Origin: Bin127 sp965203505
GTDB lineage: Bacteria > Chloroflexota > Dehalococcoidia > Lucifugimonadales > Lucifugimonadaceae
Length of the DNA: 64,000 bases
Direction of reading: 5' to 3'
Assembly: GCA_965203505.1 (NCBI GenBank)
Contig: OZ241880.1
Location: 434,001 to 498,000, forward strand
In this document: in pieces, positions 51,965 to 61,329 of the stretch
How the letters are laid out: the number at the start of each line of letters is the position of its first letter
Position numbering within the stretch: position 1 is the stretch's first letter
Program-made: the position numbers and the translations under genes
Notes under the pieces: model-generated
Databases searched by the model: none
Told to the model about the DNA's origin: nothing
Seen by the model: the letters and a program-made list of their open reading frames with translations, nothing else

Positions 51965-52259
51965 GTTCTTTCATAGCCTCTTCGTAAAGTTCGTCACGTG
52001 TCAGGTTTTCGCTGGGGTCTAGCCCGATCCCCTTGGCTTTCCAATCGTCGAGCAGTTTTGCCAAGGTCTCCCCTCTTCGTGCCAGATAGTCGAGGTGTTC
52101 ACTAGTTTGCTCTTCTGTTGGCGGGGCGGGTTGTGCGCATAAGTCTCGTAGGTACAGCCTGACAAGAGCGGAAAGCGACAATCCTAATTCCGCTGCCCGA
52201 ATACGCGCTTGACGGTGGGTTTCTTCATCCACCGATACAGTGATGTTTTTCATGGCCAC
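51948..52259 (-). CDS. Ribbon-helix-helix antitoxin
   Basis: A 103-residue protein. The N-terminus MAMKNITVSVDEETHRQARI with RAAELGLSLSALVRLYLRDL is a ribbon-helix-helix DNA-binding fold of the DUF6364/CopG type. The charged C-terminal half should bind the PIN toxin, which overlaps its end. Likely autoregulator of the pair. Confidence 0.88.
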   Translation of the reverse strand: MAMKNITVSVDEETHRQARIRAAELGLSLSALVRLYLRDLCAQPAPPTEEQTSEHLDYLARRGETLAKLLDDWKAKGIGLDPSENLTRDELYEEAMKERGLVR

Positions 52260-52395
52260 AGTCTCACAGTTTCACAGATTCGCAGTTACTGTGTAATCGA
52301 TTGTATCTAGATATGCGGCATCAGGAGGCGCGGCTCGGCCGCAAACTCGCGACGCTAACATATCGACTTGAACGCATCATCTTGAGGTCGAAAAA

Positions 52396-53625
52396 TTGAA
52401 AATCACAAAGGTCACCCCGATGCTCGGCCAAGGCAACATCTGCGCTAGTTGGGTGTTCGCCAAAGTCGAAACCGACGAAGGGATCATCGGATATGGCGAA
52501 GGCACGCGCCATGCTGGTCCTGTAATCGCCGAGGCCATCCGCTGGCTCGAACCGCACATCGTCGGGAAGAGCCCGTTCGATGTCGAAGCTCTACACGCCA
52601 CGATGTTCAAAGCCACTCACTACACGTGGGGCGCAGTCTTTAGTTGCGCGATCACTGCTATCGAGACTGCGTTGTGGGACATCATGGGCAAGGCGGTTGG
52701 AAAACCCGTTTACGAATTGCTTGGTGGAAAGGTGTGGGACAACGTCCGACTCTACTCGCACATCGGAGGCGGCAGCCAGATCATCGGCATGGGCGTCGAC
52801 GAAGGCGCGATCACATCGGACGATTTCGGAGCGATCAAAGAACGTGCGCAGGACCTAGTTGATCGCGGCTTCACATGCGTCAAGACGTTTCAAGCCGGCA
52901 GGTATAACGTTACCGAAGGCAACTCCGCTAGATTGGGAGACTTCTGGCCCAACATGCATATGCATCGGAGCGACATTCAATCCACGGCCCGCAAAGTCCA
53001 GTTCATTCGCGAACAGGTCGGCGACGATGTCGAGATCACGTTCGATGCGCACGGTCTAAACGCGGTCTCGGCGCTCAGACTAGCCAAAGCTCTCGAACCG
53101 TTCGACCTGCTCTGGTACGAGGAACCTGTTCACCCTTTCAATCTGTCGGCGCTCAAACAGTTGCGGTCCGAAACGTCGATACCAATAGCGATGAGCGAAC
53201 GACTCCACGCGTCAACCGAATTTGCCGAGGTTATCGATACCGATGCCGTCGACGTTTTGATGGTCGACGTTCAGTGGTGCGGAGGTGTTTCACAAGCCAA
53301 AAAGATCGCCGCGATCGCCGAGTCGCGGTACTTGCCCATAACCTTGCACAACTGCAACAGCCCTTTGGCCTCCATCATCAACGCGCACATAGCCATGACA
53401 CTTCCTAACTTTCTGAACATGGAGTTCATGGACCCAGACGTGCCTTGGCGCGATGAGATTATCACGGAACCGTTGCGTGTCCGCGACGGTTACCTGGAAA
53501 TCAACGAAAAACCAGGATGGGGCGTGGATATTGACGAGGATGCGTTGGCTAAGTATCCATACCGTCGCGAAACGAGCGCGTACGAAGAGCGGGATCAAAG
53601 ATTGCGGCGTGGCGACAAGAAATGA
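52396..53625 (+). CDS. Mandelate racemase/enolase-family dehydratase (third paralogue)
   Basis: A 409-residue enolase-superfamily enzyme from a TTG start at 52396 (MKITKVTPMLGQGNI). The cap domain has VETDEGIIGYGEGTRHAG. The barrel has TCVKTFQAGRYN, metal ligands in ITFDAHGLNAV, LWYEEPVHP and MSERLHAS, and the catalytic His in ITLHNCNSPLAS. It differs from the pair at 31355 and 32646 in having D-x-H rather than E-x-H at the first ligand and NCNSP in the last motif, so its substrate probably differs. Stands alone between a toxin module and an HSDR-like gene. Confidence 0.9.
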   Translation: MKITKVTPMLGQGNICASWVFAKVETDEGIIGYGEGTRHAGPVIAEAIRWLEPHIVGKSPFDVEALHATMFKATHYTWGAVFSCAITAIETALWDIMGKAVGKPVYELLGGKVWDNVRLYSHIGGGSQIIGMGVDEGAITSDDFGAIKERAQDLVDRGFTCVKTFQAGRYNVTEGNSARLGDFWPNMHMHRSDIQSTARKVQFIREQVGDDVEITFDAHGLNAVSALRLAKALEPFDLLWYEEPVHPFNLSALKQLRSETSIPIAMSERLHASTEFAEVIDTDAVDVLMVDVQWCGGVSQAKKIAAIAESRYLPITLHNCNSPLASIINAHIAMTLPNFLNMEFMDPDVPWRDEIITEPLRVRDGYLEINEKPGWGVDIDEDALAKYPYRRETSAYEERDQRLRRGDKK

Positions 53626-53677
53626 GTGTCGCCTGCCCTTGCCCTATTGGACATGCACGATGAAGACTTGATGCGAC

Positions 53678-54682
53678 TTAACTTCTCGGGCACTCAATGC
53701 ATGCTCTCACACTTACAATCCCATTCTTCTGCCAGACCCCGGAGCGAAATTCCGGCCTGCTTCTGAGGTTGCCGATCACGTTTGATGTCGTACTCATGCG
53801 TGAGGCATCCCAGCGACTAACTTTTTTGCGGCCATCGTTATACAACACTTCGATCCACGCCTCCTTAGTGCGAAGTAAAGCCTCTTTGAATTCGGGATTC
53901 GGTGGCTCTAGCGTGATCGGAAGGATACGGTCGCGACTTGCCGTGAGCACCGGCTCTGGTGATTTCTCATGTTTCAGCGCTGGTCGCGGAGCCGCATCCA
54001 TCTCAGTGCTTATGGCCTGTACTCGTTGCGACAAGAATTCCATCACTAACTCCGCATCAGGCTTGAAACCGCAAATGCGCTCAGCGGTCTCGGAAATTAA
54101 GTCAACTAGGATTTCATCAGGTGTTTCGACGATTAGTGTCCAAGCTTCAACGATAGCTTTACCGGTGACCTCTGCTCGTCGCTGCGACTGCACTAAATTC
54201 TCGGCATCTCTAACCGCCTGGCCGCTGCTCACATTTTCTTGAGAAAGGTACCTGATGAACCGTTGTTCAACGATGTGGGGTTCTTGGGATTCAAGGTCGA
54301 TCGTCAAGAACCGCCTCTGTTCCCAACTCCCTTCTTGCAGGGGAAGATAGAACCACCAAGTGCGTCCGTTAGTCAACGCGCTCAGCTTTACCCCTTCTTG
54401 AAAGCAATACTCCAACAACTGCTGTTGGTGATGTGAAAGGTCTTCGCTAGGCCGTTTGACTTCTACGAATACGGTGTTCGAAGAATTCGCGTTGAGCGCG
54501 AAATCGACCCTTCGGTTACCGACCGTGTACTCAGGCATAACTTTAGAAACGTCAAAGGGATTCCATCCAGCGATACTGAGCAGTCTGAGGACCACTCCCT
54601 GTTTGGTGGCAGATTCGTCCAGTTTGAGCAAGGGCACGGTATCTTTGATTTGCTGGACCGCTTGGGCAATCGTCTCGGCCAC
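53678..54682 (-). CDS. Stand-alone HSDR_N-like nuclease-fold protein
   Basis: A 334-residue protein. The GTG at 54682 is preferred as start, with AGGAG about 10 bases upstream, giving the family-typical beginning AETIAQAVQQIKDTVPLLKL. The N-terminal domain resembles type I restriction HsdR N-terminal domains: ATKQGVVLRLLSIAGWNPFD, EYTVGNRRVDFAL (Asp) and NTVFVEVKRPSEDLS (E-x-K), then LTNGRTWWFYLPLQEGSWEQ. The C-terminal part is charged and unlike a helicase. Such short proteins are common in bacterial and archaeal genomes, with no proven role. Confidence 0.8.
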   Translation of the reverse strand: MAETIAQAVQQIKDTVPLLKLDESATKQGVVLRLLSIAGWNPFDVSKVMPEYTVGNRRVDFALNANSSNTVFVEVKRPSEDLSHHQQQLLEYCFQEGVKLSALTNGRTWWFYLPLQEGSWEQRRFLTIDLESQEPHIVEQRFIRYLSQENVSSGQAVRDAENLVQSQRRAEVTGKAIVEAWTLIVETPDEILVDLISETAERICGFKPDAELVMEFLSQRVQAISTEMDAAPRPALKHEKSPEPVLTASRDRILPITLEPPNPEFKEALLRTKEAWIEVLYNDGRKKVSRWDASRMSTTSNVIGNLRSRPEFRSGVWQKNGIVSVRACIECPRS

Positions 54683-54890
54683 GCTCTCGTTTCTCCTGAG
54701 TTGAAGTGGATAGACGACTATTAAAGTAACAGAATTCCCTTCGGCGACCATGTCCCGTGCATTTCGTCGGGTGGAGTGCGTTGGACTCGTACGCTTCCGC
54801 CGCACAAACTTAATCGATATCTCGCCAAAGCAAATCGTTGTTATACTGCAACCAAACTGAAACGTCGCGACGAAATTCGGTAGGTAAGCG

Positions 54891-56318
54891 ATGAGCACAA
54901 ACGAATTGCAATTGATGGCACACCTTATGCGGCGAGCTGGCTTCGGTGCGTCTAGAGAAGAACTTGAAGCACTTGTCGAACAGGGTTACGACGAGACCGT
55001 CGAGCAACTTTTGGAAACCGATCACCCGAGTTCCATGGATATCGATTTGATCCGGCGGTACCACCCCGATCACATGGGCATGATGGGCAACAATATCGGT
55101 TCCCACTGGATGTACCGCATGATCTCGACCGATGCCCCGTTGCGGGAAAAGGTCGCACTTTTCTGGCACGGCATCTTCGCAACTGGTTACGCCAAACTCG
55201 CTAACGGCAAGGTTCTGCACGACCAGATCCGTATGTTCGCACGGGTCGGGATGGGTAAATTCGACAACGTTCTCCTTGAGTTGTCGAAAGACCCTGCGAT
55301 GATAGTTTGGCTCGACAACTGCGAGAACCACAACGGAGCGATCAACGAAAACTACGGCAGGGAACTGCTTGAACTGTTCTCGATGGGTGTCGGCCACTAC
55401 TCCGAAGACGACATCAAGGAGGCGTCACGAGCGTTTACCGGTTGGACGATCGGCAACACCGACTATATGACCTTGAAGTCGATGCGCGACTCCATCTGGC
55501 CCTACGGACGTTTGTCCTTCCACTTCGAGTTCAAACCCGAAGACCACGACACCGGTGAGAAAGAGTTCCTAGGTCGCAAAGGTAACTTCGACGGTGGTGA
55601 CATCATCGACATCATCTGCGAAGAAGAGGCAACGGCCCGCTTCATCGCGAGGCACATGTACAGCTTCTTCGTAGCCGATGAGCCTCCTGTGCCGGAATGG
55701 CCCTACAAAGCGCCTAGGGATCCCGAAGCGATCGACACTTTGGCCAAGGCGTATTTTGACAGCGGCTACAGCATCAAAGAGATGCTACGAACCCTCTTCC
55801 ATTCCGACTTCTTCAAATCCGAGGATGTCTGGTACCAGCGTGTCAAGAGCCCTGCAGAACTAATGGTCGGCGTCCTCAAACTTACGGGTGAATTCCCCAG
55901 GCCCCGCGAGGAGATGATCACGACCCACTTGCACACCATCTTCATGGGGCAACACCTGATGAACCCGCCCTCGGTCGAGGGCTGGCATTGGGGCACCGAG
56001 TGGATCGACTCCGGTGCACTCGTGGAACGCGTCAACTTCGCATCGGAACGCCTTGGAAACCTCGAAAGCCCAGGCGTGCAGAGCATGATTGAGAGCGTTA
56101 TCGGTGACGACGAGAACGTAGATCCTGCAGAACTCGTCGACCGTGCGCTCGAACAGCTTTCGCTGACGCACGTTACAGACGTAACGCGCGAATCCTTGAT
56201 CGAGTTCGTCGAACAAAACGACGAGATGGCAGGCAACAACGGCGGACAAACTCCTCGCGAGCGTGCCGCAAACGCGATCAAGATCGTCGCCGCTACTCCC
56301 GAGTTCCAAAGAGCGTGA
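54891..56318 (+). CDS. DUF1800-domain protein
   Basis: A 475-residue protein. Family features are HLMRRAGFGASREELEALVE, the STDAPLREKVALFWHGIFAT segment, NYGRELLELFSMGVGHYSEDDI, EASRAFTGWTIGN and ARFIARHMYSFFVADEP. No signal peptide is visible. DUF1800 genes are regularly found beside DUF1501 genes, as here; their biochemical role is not established. Followed by an NHL-repeat gene and then DUF1501, all on the same strand with short gaps. Confidence 0.92.
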   Translation: MSTNELQLMAHLMRRAGFGASREELEALVEQGYDETVEQLLETDHPSSMDIDLIRRYHPDHMGMMGNNIGSHWMYRMISTDAPLREKVALFWHGIFATGYAKLANGKVLHDQIRMFARVGMGKFDNVLLELSKDPAMIVWLDNCENHNGAINENYGRELLELFSMGVGHYSEDDIKEASRAFTGWTIGNTDYMTLKSMRDSIWPYGRLSFHFEFKPEDHDTGEKEFLGRKGNFDGGDIIDIICEEEATARFIARHMYSFFVADEPPVPEWPYKAPRDPEAIDTLAKAYFDSGYSIKEMLRTLFHSDFFKSEDVWYQRVKSPAELMVGVLKLTGEFPRPREEMITTHLHTIFMGQHLMNPPSVEGWHWGTEWIDSGALVERVNFASERLGNLESPGVQSMIESVIGDDENVDPAELVDRALEQLSLTHVTDVTRESLIEFVEQNDEMAGNNGGQTPRERAANAIKIVAATPEFQRA

Positions 56319-56390
56319 TCGAAGCGAACCAACTGGTCAACATCGAAACGCATCACATCGCTTAGGCGTGTAGTTACAGAGACTAAGAAA

Positions 56391-57407
56391 ATGGGTGAAA
56401 CGCAGGAAAAATCTGATCGGATCGCATACAACCGCACCATCGGCGTGACTGCCATGTTCGGTCGCGGCTTCTACTACCCGGTTGACATCGTCGCCGATCA
56501 GGATGACCGTCTTTACGTGCTGAATCGTTCGTCAGATGGCGACAAACGAGGCGTACGCGTCACCATAATGAACCTCGATGAGGAATACTTCGGGATTTTC
56601 GGCGCTTGGGGGGCCGAGAACGGCCAGTTCACTTGGCCCAACTCGATCACTCTGGACAGCGAACAGCGAATCATCATCAGCGACGATTACCTCAACCGAA
56701 TAACCGTGATGTCCACCGATGGAGACTTCATCGAAAAGTGGGGTGAACAAGGTTCCGGAGAAGGAAAACTGGACGGCCCGACTGGCTTGACGATGAACGA
56801 CGACGACGTGTTGGTCTCCGACCACCGCAACTTCCGCGTTCAGCGGTTTTCTGCCGATGGTGAGTTCAAAGGTTCTTTCGGTACACCCGGCTCAGATGAA
56901 GGCGAATTCAATATGCCTTGGGGGATTTCATCATCTCATGACGGCAATGTGCTAGTCGCCGATTGGGGCAACGATCGAATCCAAAAGGTGACTCCCGAAG
57001 GCGATTTCGTTGCCGCTTGGGGTAGCACCGGCGATGGAGACGGAGAGCTGCATCGTCCGTCAAGCGCATGTGAGGATGAAGATGGTTACGTCTACGTCGC
57101 CGACTGGGGCAACCATCGGATACAAGTCTTCGATCCCGACGGCGAATTCGTCCAAGCGAATCGCGGGCAGGCCACTATCTCGAAGTGGTCACAAGCGTTC
57201 CTCGACACCAACAAAGAGGAAGCCGCCGCAAGAGCGGAAGCCAATCTTGACCTAGACCCGGACCTATTCGAGCGAGATGCCAACGAAGAGTCATCTCACA
57301 TTGAGAAGTACTTCTGGGGTCCATCGTCGATCAGATTGATCGGCGACCACGTCTACGTTGTCGACACAGTTCGACACCGAATCCAAGTTTTCGACGTAAT
57401 CGCTTAA
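56391..57407 (+). CDS. NHL-repeat beta-propeller protein
   Basis: A 338-residue protein built of about six NHL-type blades, each with a phrase such as PVDIVADQDDRLYVLNR, PNSITLDSEQRIIISDDYLN, PTGLTMNDDDVLVSDHRNFR or YVYVADWGNHRIQVFDPDGE. These form a propeller likely to bind protein, sugar or other ligands. No signal peptide or membrane helix. It sits between DUF1800 and DUF1501 and is probably part of the same transcription unit, which is an uncommon insertion into that gene pair. Confidence 0.9.
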   Translation: MGETQEKSDRIAYNRTIGVTAMFGRGFYYPVDIVADQDDRLYVLNRSSDGDKRGVRVTIMNLDEEYFGIFGAWGAENGQFTWPNSITLDSEQRIIISDDYLNRITVMSTDGDFIEKWGEQGSGEGKLDGPTGLTMNDDDVLVSDHRNFRVQRFSADGEFKGSFGTPGSDEGEFNMPWGISSSHDGNVLVADWGNDRIQKVTPEGDFVAAWGSTGDGDGELHRPSSACEDEDGYVYVADWGNHRIQVFDPDGEFVQANRGQATISKWSQAFLDTNKEEAAARAEANLDLDPDLFERDANEESSHIEKYFWGPSSIRLIGDHVYVVDTVRHRIQVFDVIA

Positions 57408-57465
57408 ACCAACAAGGGGATTGCCAAAGCCGCAATATCCAAGCCCAAACATGGGAGGAAATCTA

Positions 57466-58596
57466 ATGACATCGCAACGTGATCCAGCTTTGGTGGTCAT
57501 CCAACTTTCCGGCGGAAACGACGCCTTGAATACGGTAGTGCCCTACACCAACGGCATATACCAAGACTCCAGGACGGCGATCCGTCTCGAGGAGCACGAG
57601 GTCCTCGACCTGAATGGAAAACTTGGCCTGCATCCCAGCATGGGGCCGATCAAAAACCTCTGGGATCAAGACAAGGTGGCCATCGTCAATGGCATCGGCT
57701 ATCCCAAGCCAAACCGCTCGCACTTCCGGTCCATGGACATTTGGCACACCGCCGAATCCGTGGACGTCGCTCCCGACGGCTGGCTTGGTCGAACCATACG
57801 CGAGATCGATCCGGAACATCAGAACGTAGTCGCCGGCGTCAACTTCGGACGCGGTCTCCCGCGAGCTCTCCACTGCAAAGGCGTTCCGGTCGCCTCGGTC
57901 GGAAACCTCGCCACATACGGTTTGATGCCCGACATCGAAGATATCGAGACACGCGACCTCGCGCTCAGCATCTTCACGCGCATGTACGGCCCGCGCGAAG
58001 GCCGGGACCACATTCTGGAAGCGATTGGCGACACCGGAATGAGCGCCTACCTCGGCGCCGACATCCTCCGCGAGGCTCCTGAACAGTATCGATCTTCCAT
58101 CGAGTACGGCGACAACATGATCGCTCAGCAGATGAAAGACATCGCGCAGGTGTTGTGCGCCGATGTCGGCACTCGTATCTTCTACACCCAGCACGGCTCT
58201 TACGACACGCACTCCGGCGAGCTCCTCAACCACGCCACACTGTGGGACGAACTCGCCAACGCCGTCGGGGATTTCTACGCGGACCTCGCAGAGCACGGCC
58301 TTGAAGACGACGCTGTGGTCATGGTCTTCAGCGAGTTCGGGCGCAGGATCGACGACAACGGATCTGGCACCGACCATGGCTCTGGCGGCGTCGCGTTCGT
58401 CATGGGCAACCCTGTGAAAGGTGGCTTCTACGGCGAGTACCCGTCGCTCGAACCCGTCGACCAAGTCGAAGGCGACATGGCTTACAACAACGACTTCCGG
58501 GGCCTCTACGCAACCCTGCTAGACGACTGGATGGGAGTAGACCCCAACCCGATCCTAGGCGGGAACTACGAACAGTTCGACATGATCGCGCGGTAG
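57466..58596 (+). CDS. DUF1501-domain protein
   Basis: A 376-residue protein of the DUF1501 family, structurally in the alkaline phosphatase-like/sulfatase superfamily. Start ATG at 57466 with GGAGG upstream. Landmarks are VVIQLSGGNDALNTVVPY, VNGIGYPKPNRSHFRSMDIW, IFYTQHGSYDTHSGELLNHA, FSEFGRRIDDNGSGTDHGSG and GVAFVMGNPVKGG. The usual Tat signal peptide of many DUF1501 proteins is absent here. Partner of the DUF1800 gene. Ends the unit before a strong terminator. Confidence 0.93.
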   Translation: MTSQRDPALVVIQLSGGNDALNTVVPYTNGIYQDSRTAIRLEEHEVLDLNGKLGLHPSMGPIKNLWDQDKVAIVNGIGYPKPNRSHFRSMDIWHTAESVDVAPDGWLGRTIREIDPEHQNVVAGVNFGRGLPRALHCKGVPVASVGNLATYGLMPDIEDIETRDLALSIFTRMYGPREGRDHILEAIGDTGMSAYLGADILREAPEQYRSSIEYGDNMIAQQMKDIAQVLCADVGTRIFYTQHGSYDTHSGELLNHATLWDELANAVGDFYADLAEHGLEDDAVVMVFSEFGRRIDDNGSGTDHGSGGVAFVMGNPVKGGFYGEYPSLEPVDQVEGDMAYNNDFRGLYATLLDDWMGVDPNPILGGNYEQFDMIAR

Positions 58597-58627
58597 TTCA
58601 TCAACCGCACCCAACGCGGTCTGAAAG

Positions 58628-58663
58628 CGACGCGACGGTCCATCCCCGTCGCGTCGTTTTTCT
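58628..58663 (+). terminator. Rho-independent terminator after the DUF1501 gene
   Basis: An 11-bp perfect stem CGACGCGACGG / CCGTCGCGTCG (58628-58638 / 58646-58656) with a 7-base loop, followed by TTTTTCTTT. It lies 32 bp after the stop codon. Confidence 0.95.
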
Positions 58664-58766
58664 TTATCACCAAAGCCGCCGCGCCGCCCGTCTGGATGGA
58701 TGTTCCGTCCGCTGAAGCGCTGGCTTTCGCCCGGGCATACCCCTGCGATCTCGCTTCGCTCGCTCG

Positions 58767-58793
58767 CGTCCCCTTTCGTTCCGAAAGGGGACG
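58767..58793 (+). repeat. Perfect 12-bp hairpin
   Basis: CGTCCCCTTTCG - TTC - CGAAAGGGGACG. No T-tract follows. Confidence 0.9.
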
Positions 58794-58844
58794 ATGATAG
58801 ACGTGTTTATATGTCCGCTCCCACCCGGTGGTTTGTTCGGGGTT

Positions 58845-58878
58845 GCTGCCGGGCCTTCCGGGTGGAAGGTCCGGCAGC
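58845..58878 (+). repeat. 15-bp hairpin with one G-U pair
   Basis: GCTGCCGGGCCTTCC pairs with GGAAGGTCCGGCAGC around loop GGGT. The single wobble is G-U only if the plus strand is the RNA. Confidence 0.85.
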
Positions 58879-59660
58879 TAGGGTCTTCGGTCCCGTAAAG
58901 ACAGGTCCTCGCCTCGAGCGTCGGCCCCGGCCGGGACCTCGGCTCCTTCCCTCTCCATCGCCTCTTCGGGTTGCCGAAAAAGTCGACCCCGGAGAGGGGT
59001 CAGATGCTGCGCAGAGCGTGTTGCAAACCGCTAGCTTCCGTTTTCCAGCGCGGCCCGCGTCGCCAGACCGCGGGCATGGTCGGCGGCTCGACGACTGGGG
59101 CCGCCGTTCGGATTGCGCCGCCTTCCTTGGATCAGCTCTTCCCGGGCTTCACGCGCGCTGTAGCCTCCCTCCTGCGGCGGACAGGAGTAGGTTTATGTCG
59201 GCTCCACGTACAGGTCTCCCGGCCCTTGGCAACGCATCCGTCCGTTCAGAACGGATGCGAGCTGGCTCGCTCTGCGACGCAGGACTTATGCGCCGCGCTC
59301 CGGGAACTTTTCCTCCCACGCTTCGGCACGGCCCTCCCGACCTTGCACCGGACTGCCGATCCGATGAGGGACGCCGCCGGAGCAACTGATGACGGTCCGA
59401 CTCGGCGCTTTGGTTGACGCGCTGTCTTTGCCGCTTTGCCTTCGTTTCCTCACGTGATCCCTGTGGCCGTTTGGGACGGGGTCTGCACACGTCTGCGCAG
59501 CACTGTGTAGATGTCGATCTGTTTTTCATAATACTACAGATGTTGCAGGAGTCAAATCGTTGTCTGAACCGGGGATTACGGGGGCGTGGGTGATGGTTGT
59601 TTGGGTGGTAGGGCGACCACGAGGGATCGCGCATACGTCGTGGTGGGTACGAACAACGTC

Positions 59661-59680
59661 ATTCCGGCGAAAGCCGGAAT
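59661..59680 (+). repeat. Interspersed palindrome (TTCCGGC-GAAA-GCCGGAA type)
   Basis: ATTCCGGC-GAAA-GCCGGAAT, the same unit as at 34694-34713 and 35532-35551; three copies in the window, each flanked by GTC and CCAGA. Confidence 0.9.
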
Positions 59681-59734
59681 CCAGAGGGGTGGTCGGCAAC
59701 GGTGTGGGTTCGCGCCCCCTTTGTCCTTCGGACA

Positions 59735-59757
59735 TTTCCCCCGCGCAGCGGGGGAAA
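59735..59757 (+). repeat. 10-bp perfect palindrome
   Basis: TTTCCCCCGC - GCA - GCGGGGGAAA; an intergenic repeat-like hairpin of a common environmental type. Confidence 0.8.
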
Positions 59758-60037
59758 CCCGGCCCGGCACCGCCCTGTCGAGAGCGGAGTAATCTGGGGC
59801 AACTCCTTCGGATCGTTCATTTCTGCTAGCAGAGCTGTGCCGCTACCGCGCGTCTGAAACGAGTCCGTCTCAGGCGTTCCGGTGTACCAGCAACGCTCGT
59901 TTACCTGAAGCTCTCCATGCCAATCGCTTAACGCTAGGTAGTCAAGTCGTGCGAGCTGTGGATGTTCGGGATTGGTCGGGTTGGCTCTCTGATTTTCATT
60001 GGCATCGAAGCCGTAGAAGCCGGACGCGGCGGGCTCT

Positions 60038-60997
60038 TCATTGGCGTAAGCGCCTCAGCGTGCGGAGTGCACGGAGCGTGATCCATCGGTTCGGTTCTCC
60101 GGGAGCACCGGCGATCTCCTCGTAGAGGGTGTCCTTGTGCCGCACGTCTAGGCGCCAGCGTCCATCGGGAAGCTGATGGCTTTCAACTGTCTCGATGGCT
60201 TCTGCCAGGCGCGGATCGTCCTTGTAGCCCGCAGTCACCGCGTATTCAAGGCCCCGCAGGACATCGTAGTGCCACAACGGAGGAAAGGCGAGGCGCCTCC
60301 AACCTTCGTCGATGACAACACCCGTGGAGAGCCGCCGGAGGAGGTGCCGCTCTAGCAGATACTCTTCACCACGCTCGCGGGCTTGCGTGATGGCCGTGTC
60401 TTCCCCGAGGAACTGCTCGTGTGCGAGCAATCCCTCCAAGACGCAGATCGTCGTATGGAACGAGGAGCGCACGGAGCCGTTGATCGTCTCACAGTTCCAC
60501 CCACCATCATCGAGCTGCTCGCTCAGCAGAAGGTCCACCAATCGGAGACTCGGCTTCCCGAAGTAGGCGCCGAGCGCCACGACGCGCCCGTTGATGCAGG
60601 GTTCTTCCTCCCCCTCGAAGAACGGAGAGTATCCGTGCCACGGGCCCCAGTTCACGTGCGAGTGCACTAGCTCAATAGCGCGTCGAGTGCGATCGCTTTC
60701 AGGATCCGCGCCGAGATCACGCAGGTAGAGGAGGGTGTACAGGTTCGTCCACCAGAACGGGTGCGCTTCTCCATCGCCCCACTGCCCGTCTGGGCGCTGC
60801 TCATCGAGCAGTCGTCGGCCCCATCCCTCCTCTGCCACGCGGGCACGCTCGGTGGCGACATTATCGGCGTCGACTAGATCTTGGAGGACTTGCCAGCGGA
60901 TGGCGGGGTCTGAGTCGAGAAGCCAATCCAGCACCGAGGCGGCGGGGGGCCACGCTGTAGTGTCTGTGTCTCGCACCATGGTCTCTATCCTTGACAT
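60038..60997 (-). CDS. Squalene-cyclase/prenyltransferase-fold protein
   Basis: A 319-residue alpha/alpha-toroid protein with repeated QW-like phrases: LDEQRPDGQWGDGEAHPFWW, LLLSEQLDDGGWNCET and ESHQLPDGRWRLDVRHKD. It is much shorter than squalene-hopene cyclase and lacks the DXDD catalytic motif in what I can see, so cyclase activity is doubtful. The start could be 60997 or the in-frame ATG at 60979. It is divergent from the ArsR gene with only 32 bp between starts, and the shared region holds a promoter and palindrome. Confidence 0.75.
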   Translation of the reverse strand: MSRIETMVRDTDTTAWPPAASVLDWLLDSDPAIRWQVLQDLVDADNVATERARVAEEGWGRRLLDEQRPDGQWGDGEAHPFWWTNLYTLLYLRDLGADPESDRTRRAIELVHSHVNWGPWHGYSPFFEGEEEPCINGRVVALGAYFGKPSLRLVDLLLSEQLDDGGWNCETINGSVRSSFHTTICVLEGLLAHEQFLGEDTAITQARERGEEYLLERHLLRRLSTGVVIDEGWRRLAFPPLWHYDVLRGLEYAVTAGYKDDPRLAEAIETVESHQLPDGRWRLDVRHKDTLYEEIAGAPGEPNRWITLRALRTLRRLRQ

Positions 60998-61020
60998 GCA
61001 ACTCTATGGTTGCGTATTAT
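60991..61020 (+). promoter_or_regulatory. Promoter and operator of the ArsR-VOC operon
   Basis: A perfect -35 TTGACA (60991-60996), 18-base spacer and -10 TATTAT (61015-61020). The spacer contains GCAAC-TCTATG-GTTGC (60998-61013), a likely ArsR operator. Transcription would begin only a few bases before the ATG at 61030, so the message is probably nearly leaderless. Confidence 0.65.
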
Positions 61021-61029
61021 ATTGTGTAG

Positions 61030-61302
61030 ATGCACAAGGACCTGGTCTTCAAGGCACTAGCGGATCCAACACGGAGGTTGATGCTGGACGAGCTCTGTGA
61101 GCGCAAGGAGCAGACGCTTTACGAGCTCACGGCGCGTTTGATCATGCGACATGAAGTCGCCATCTCCCGACAGGCGTTAGCCAAGCACATTGATGTCTTG
61201 GAGAAAGCAGGGCTCGTGAGTTCAGAGAAGCGTGGCAAGTATCGGATGCTTGTCTTCAACGATCAACCGATCAGGGGTGTCATGAATCGATGGCTTAAGT
61301 GA
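61030..61302 (+). CDS. ArsR-family transcriptional regulator
   Basis: A 90-residue winged helix: MHKDLVFKALADPTRRLMLD, then ELTARLIMRHEVAISRQALA and KHIDVLEKAGLVSSEKRGK, with the recognition helix in SRQALAKHIDVL. No metal-binding CxC motif, so it may sense an organic ligand; such SdpR-like ArsR proteins often control VOC or SRPBCC genes. The VOC gene follows 27 bp downstream. Confidence 0.92.
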   Translation: MHKDLVFKALADPTRRLMLDELCERKEQTLYELTARLIMRHEVAISRQALAKHIDVLEKAGLVSSEKRGKYRMLVFNDQPIRGVMNRWLK

Positions 61303-61329
61303 CACTATGAAAGGAAAAGCAGGCCAGAT

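Larger units (their letters stand above)
58664..60037. other. GC-rich gene-free region with many hairpins
   Basis: No open frame here shows protein-family motifs or normal composition. The part from 58760 to about 59290 is dense in strong hairpins: 12-bp perfect stem at 58767-58793, 15-bp stem at 58845-58878, GCCCGCG/CGCGGGC at 59053-59075, CGGCGGC/GCCGCCG at 59081-59106, CTCCTG/CAGGAG at 59169-59187, and CGCATCCGT/ACGGATGCG at 59233-59259. The part from 59520 on contains interspersed palindromes. It may hold a large structured RNA or be repeat debris; I cannot decide. Confidence 0.5.

Noticed and set aside
58700..59389. 229-codon open frame
   Set aside because: Arg/Pro/Gly-rich without any motif, GC-driven openness, and it runs through strong hairpins.
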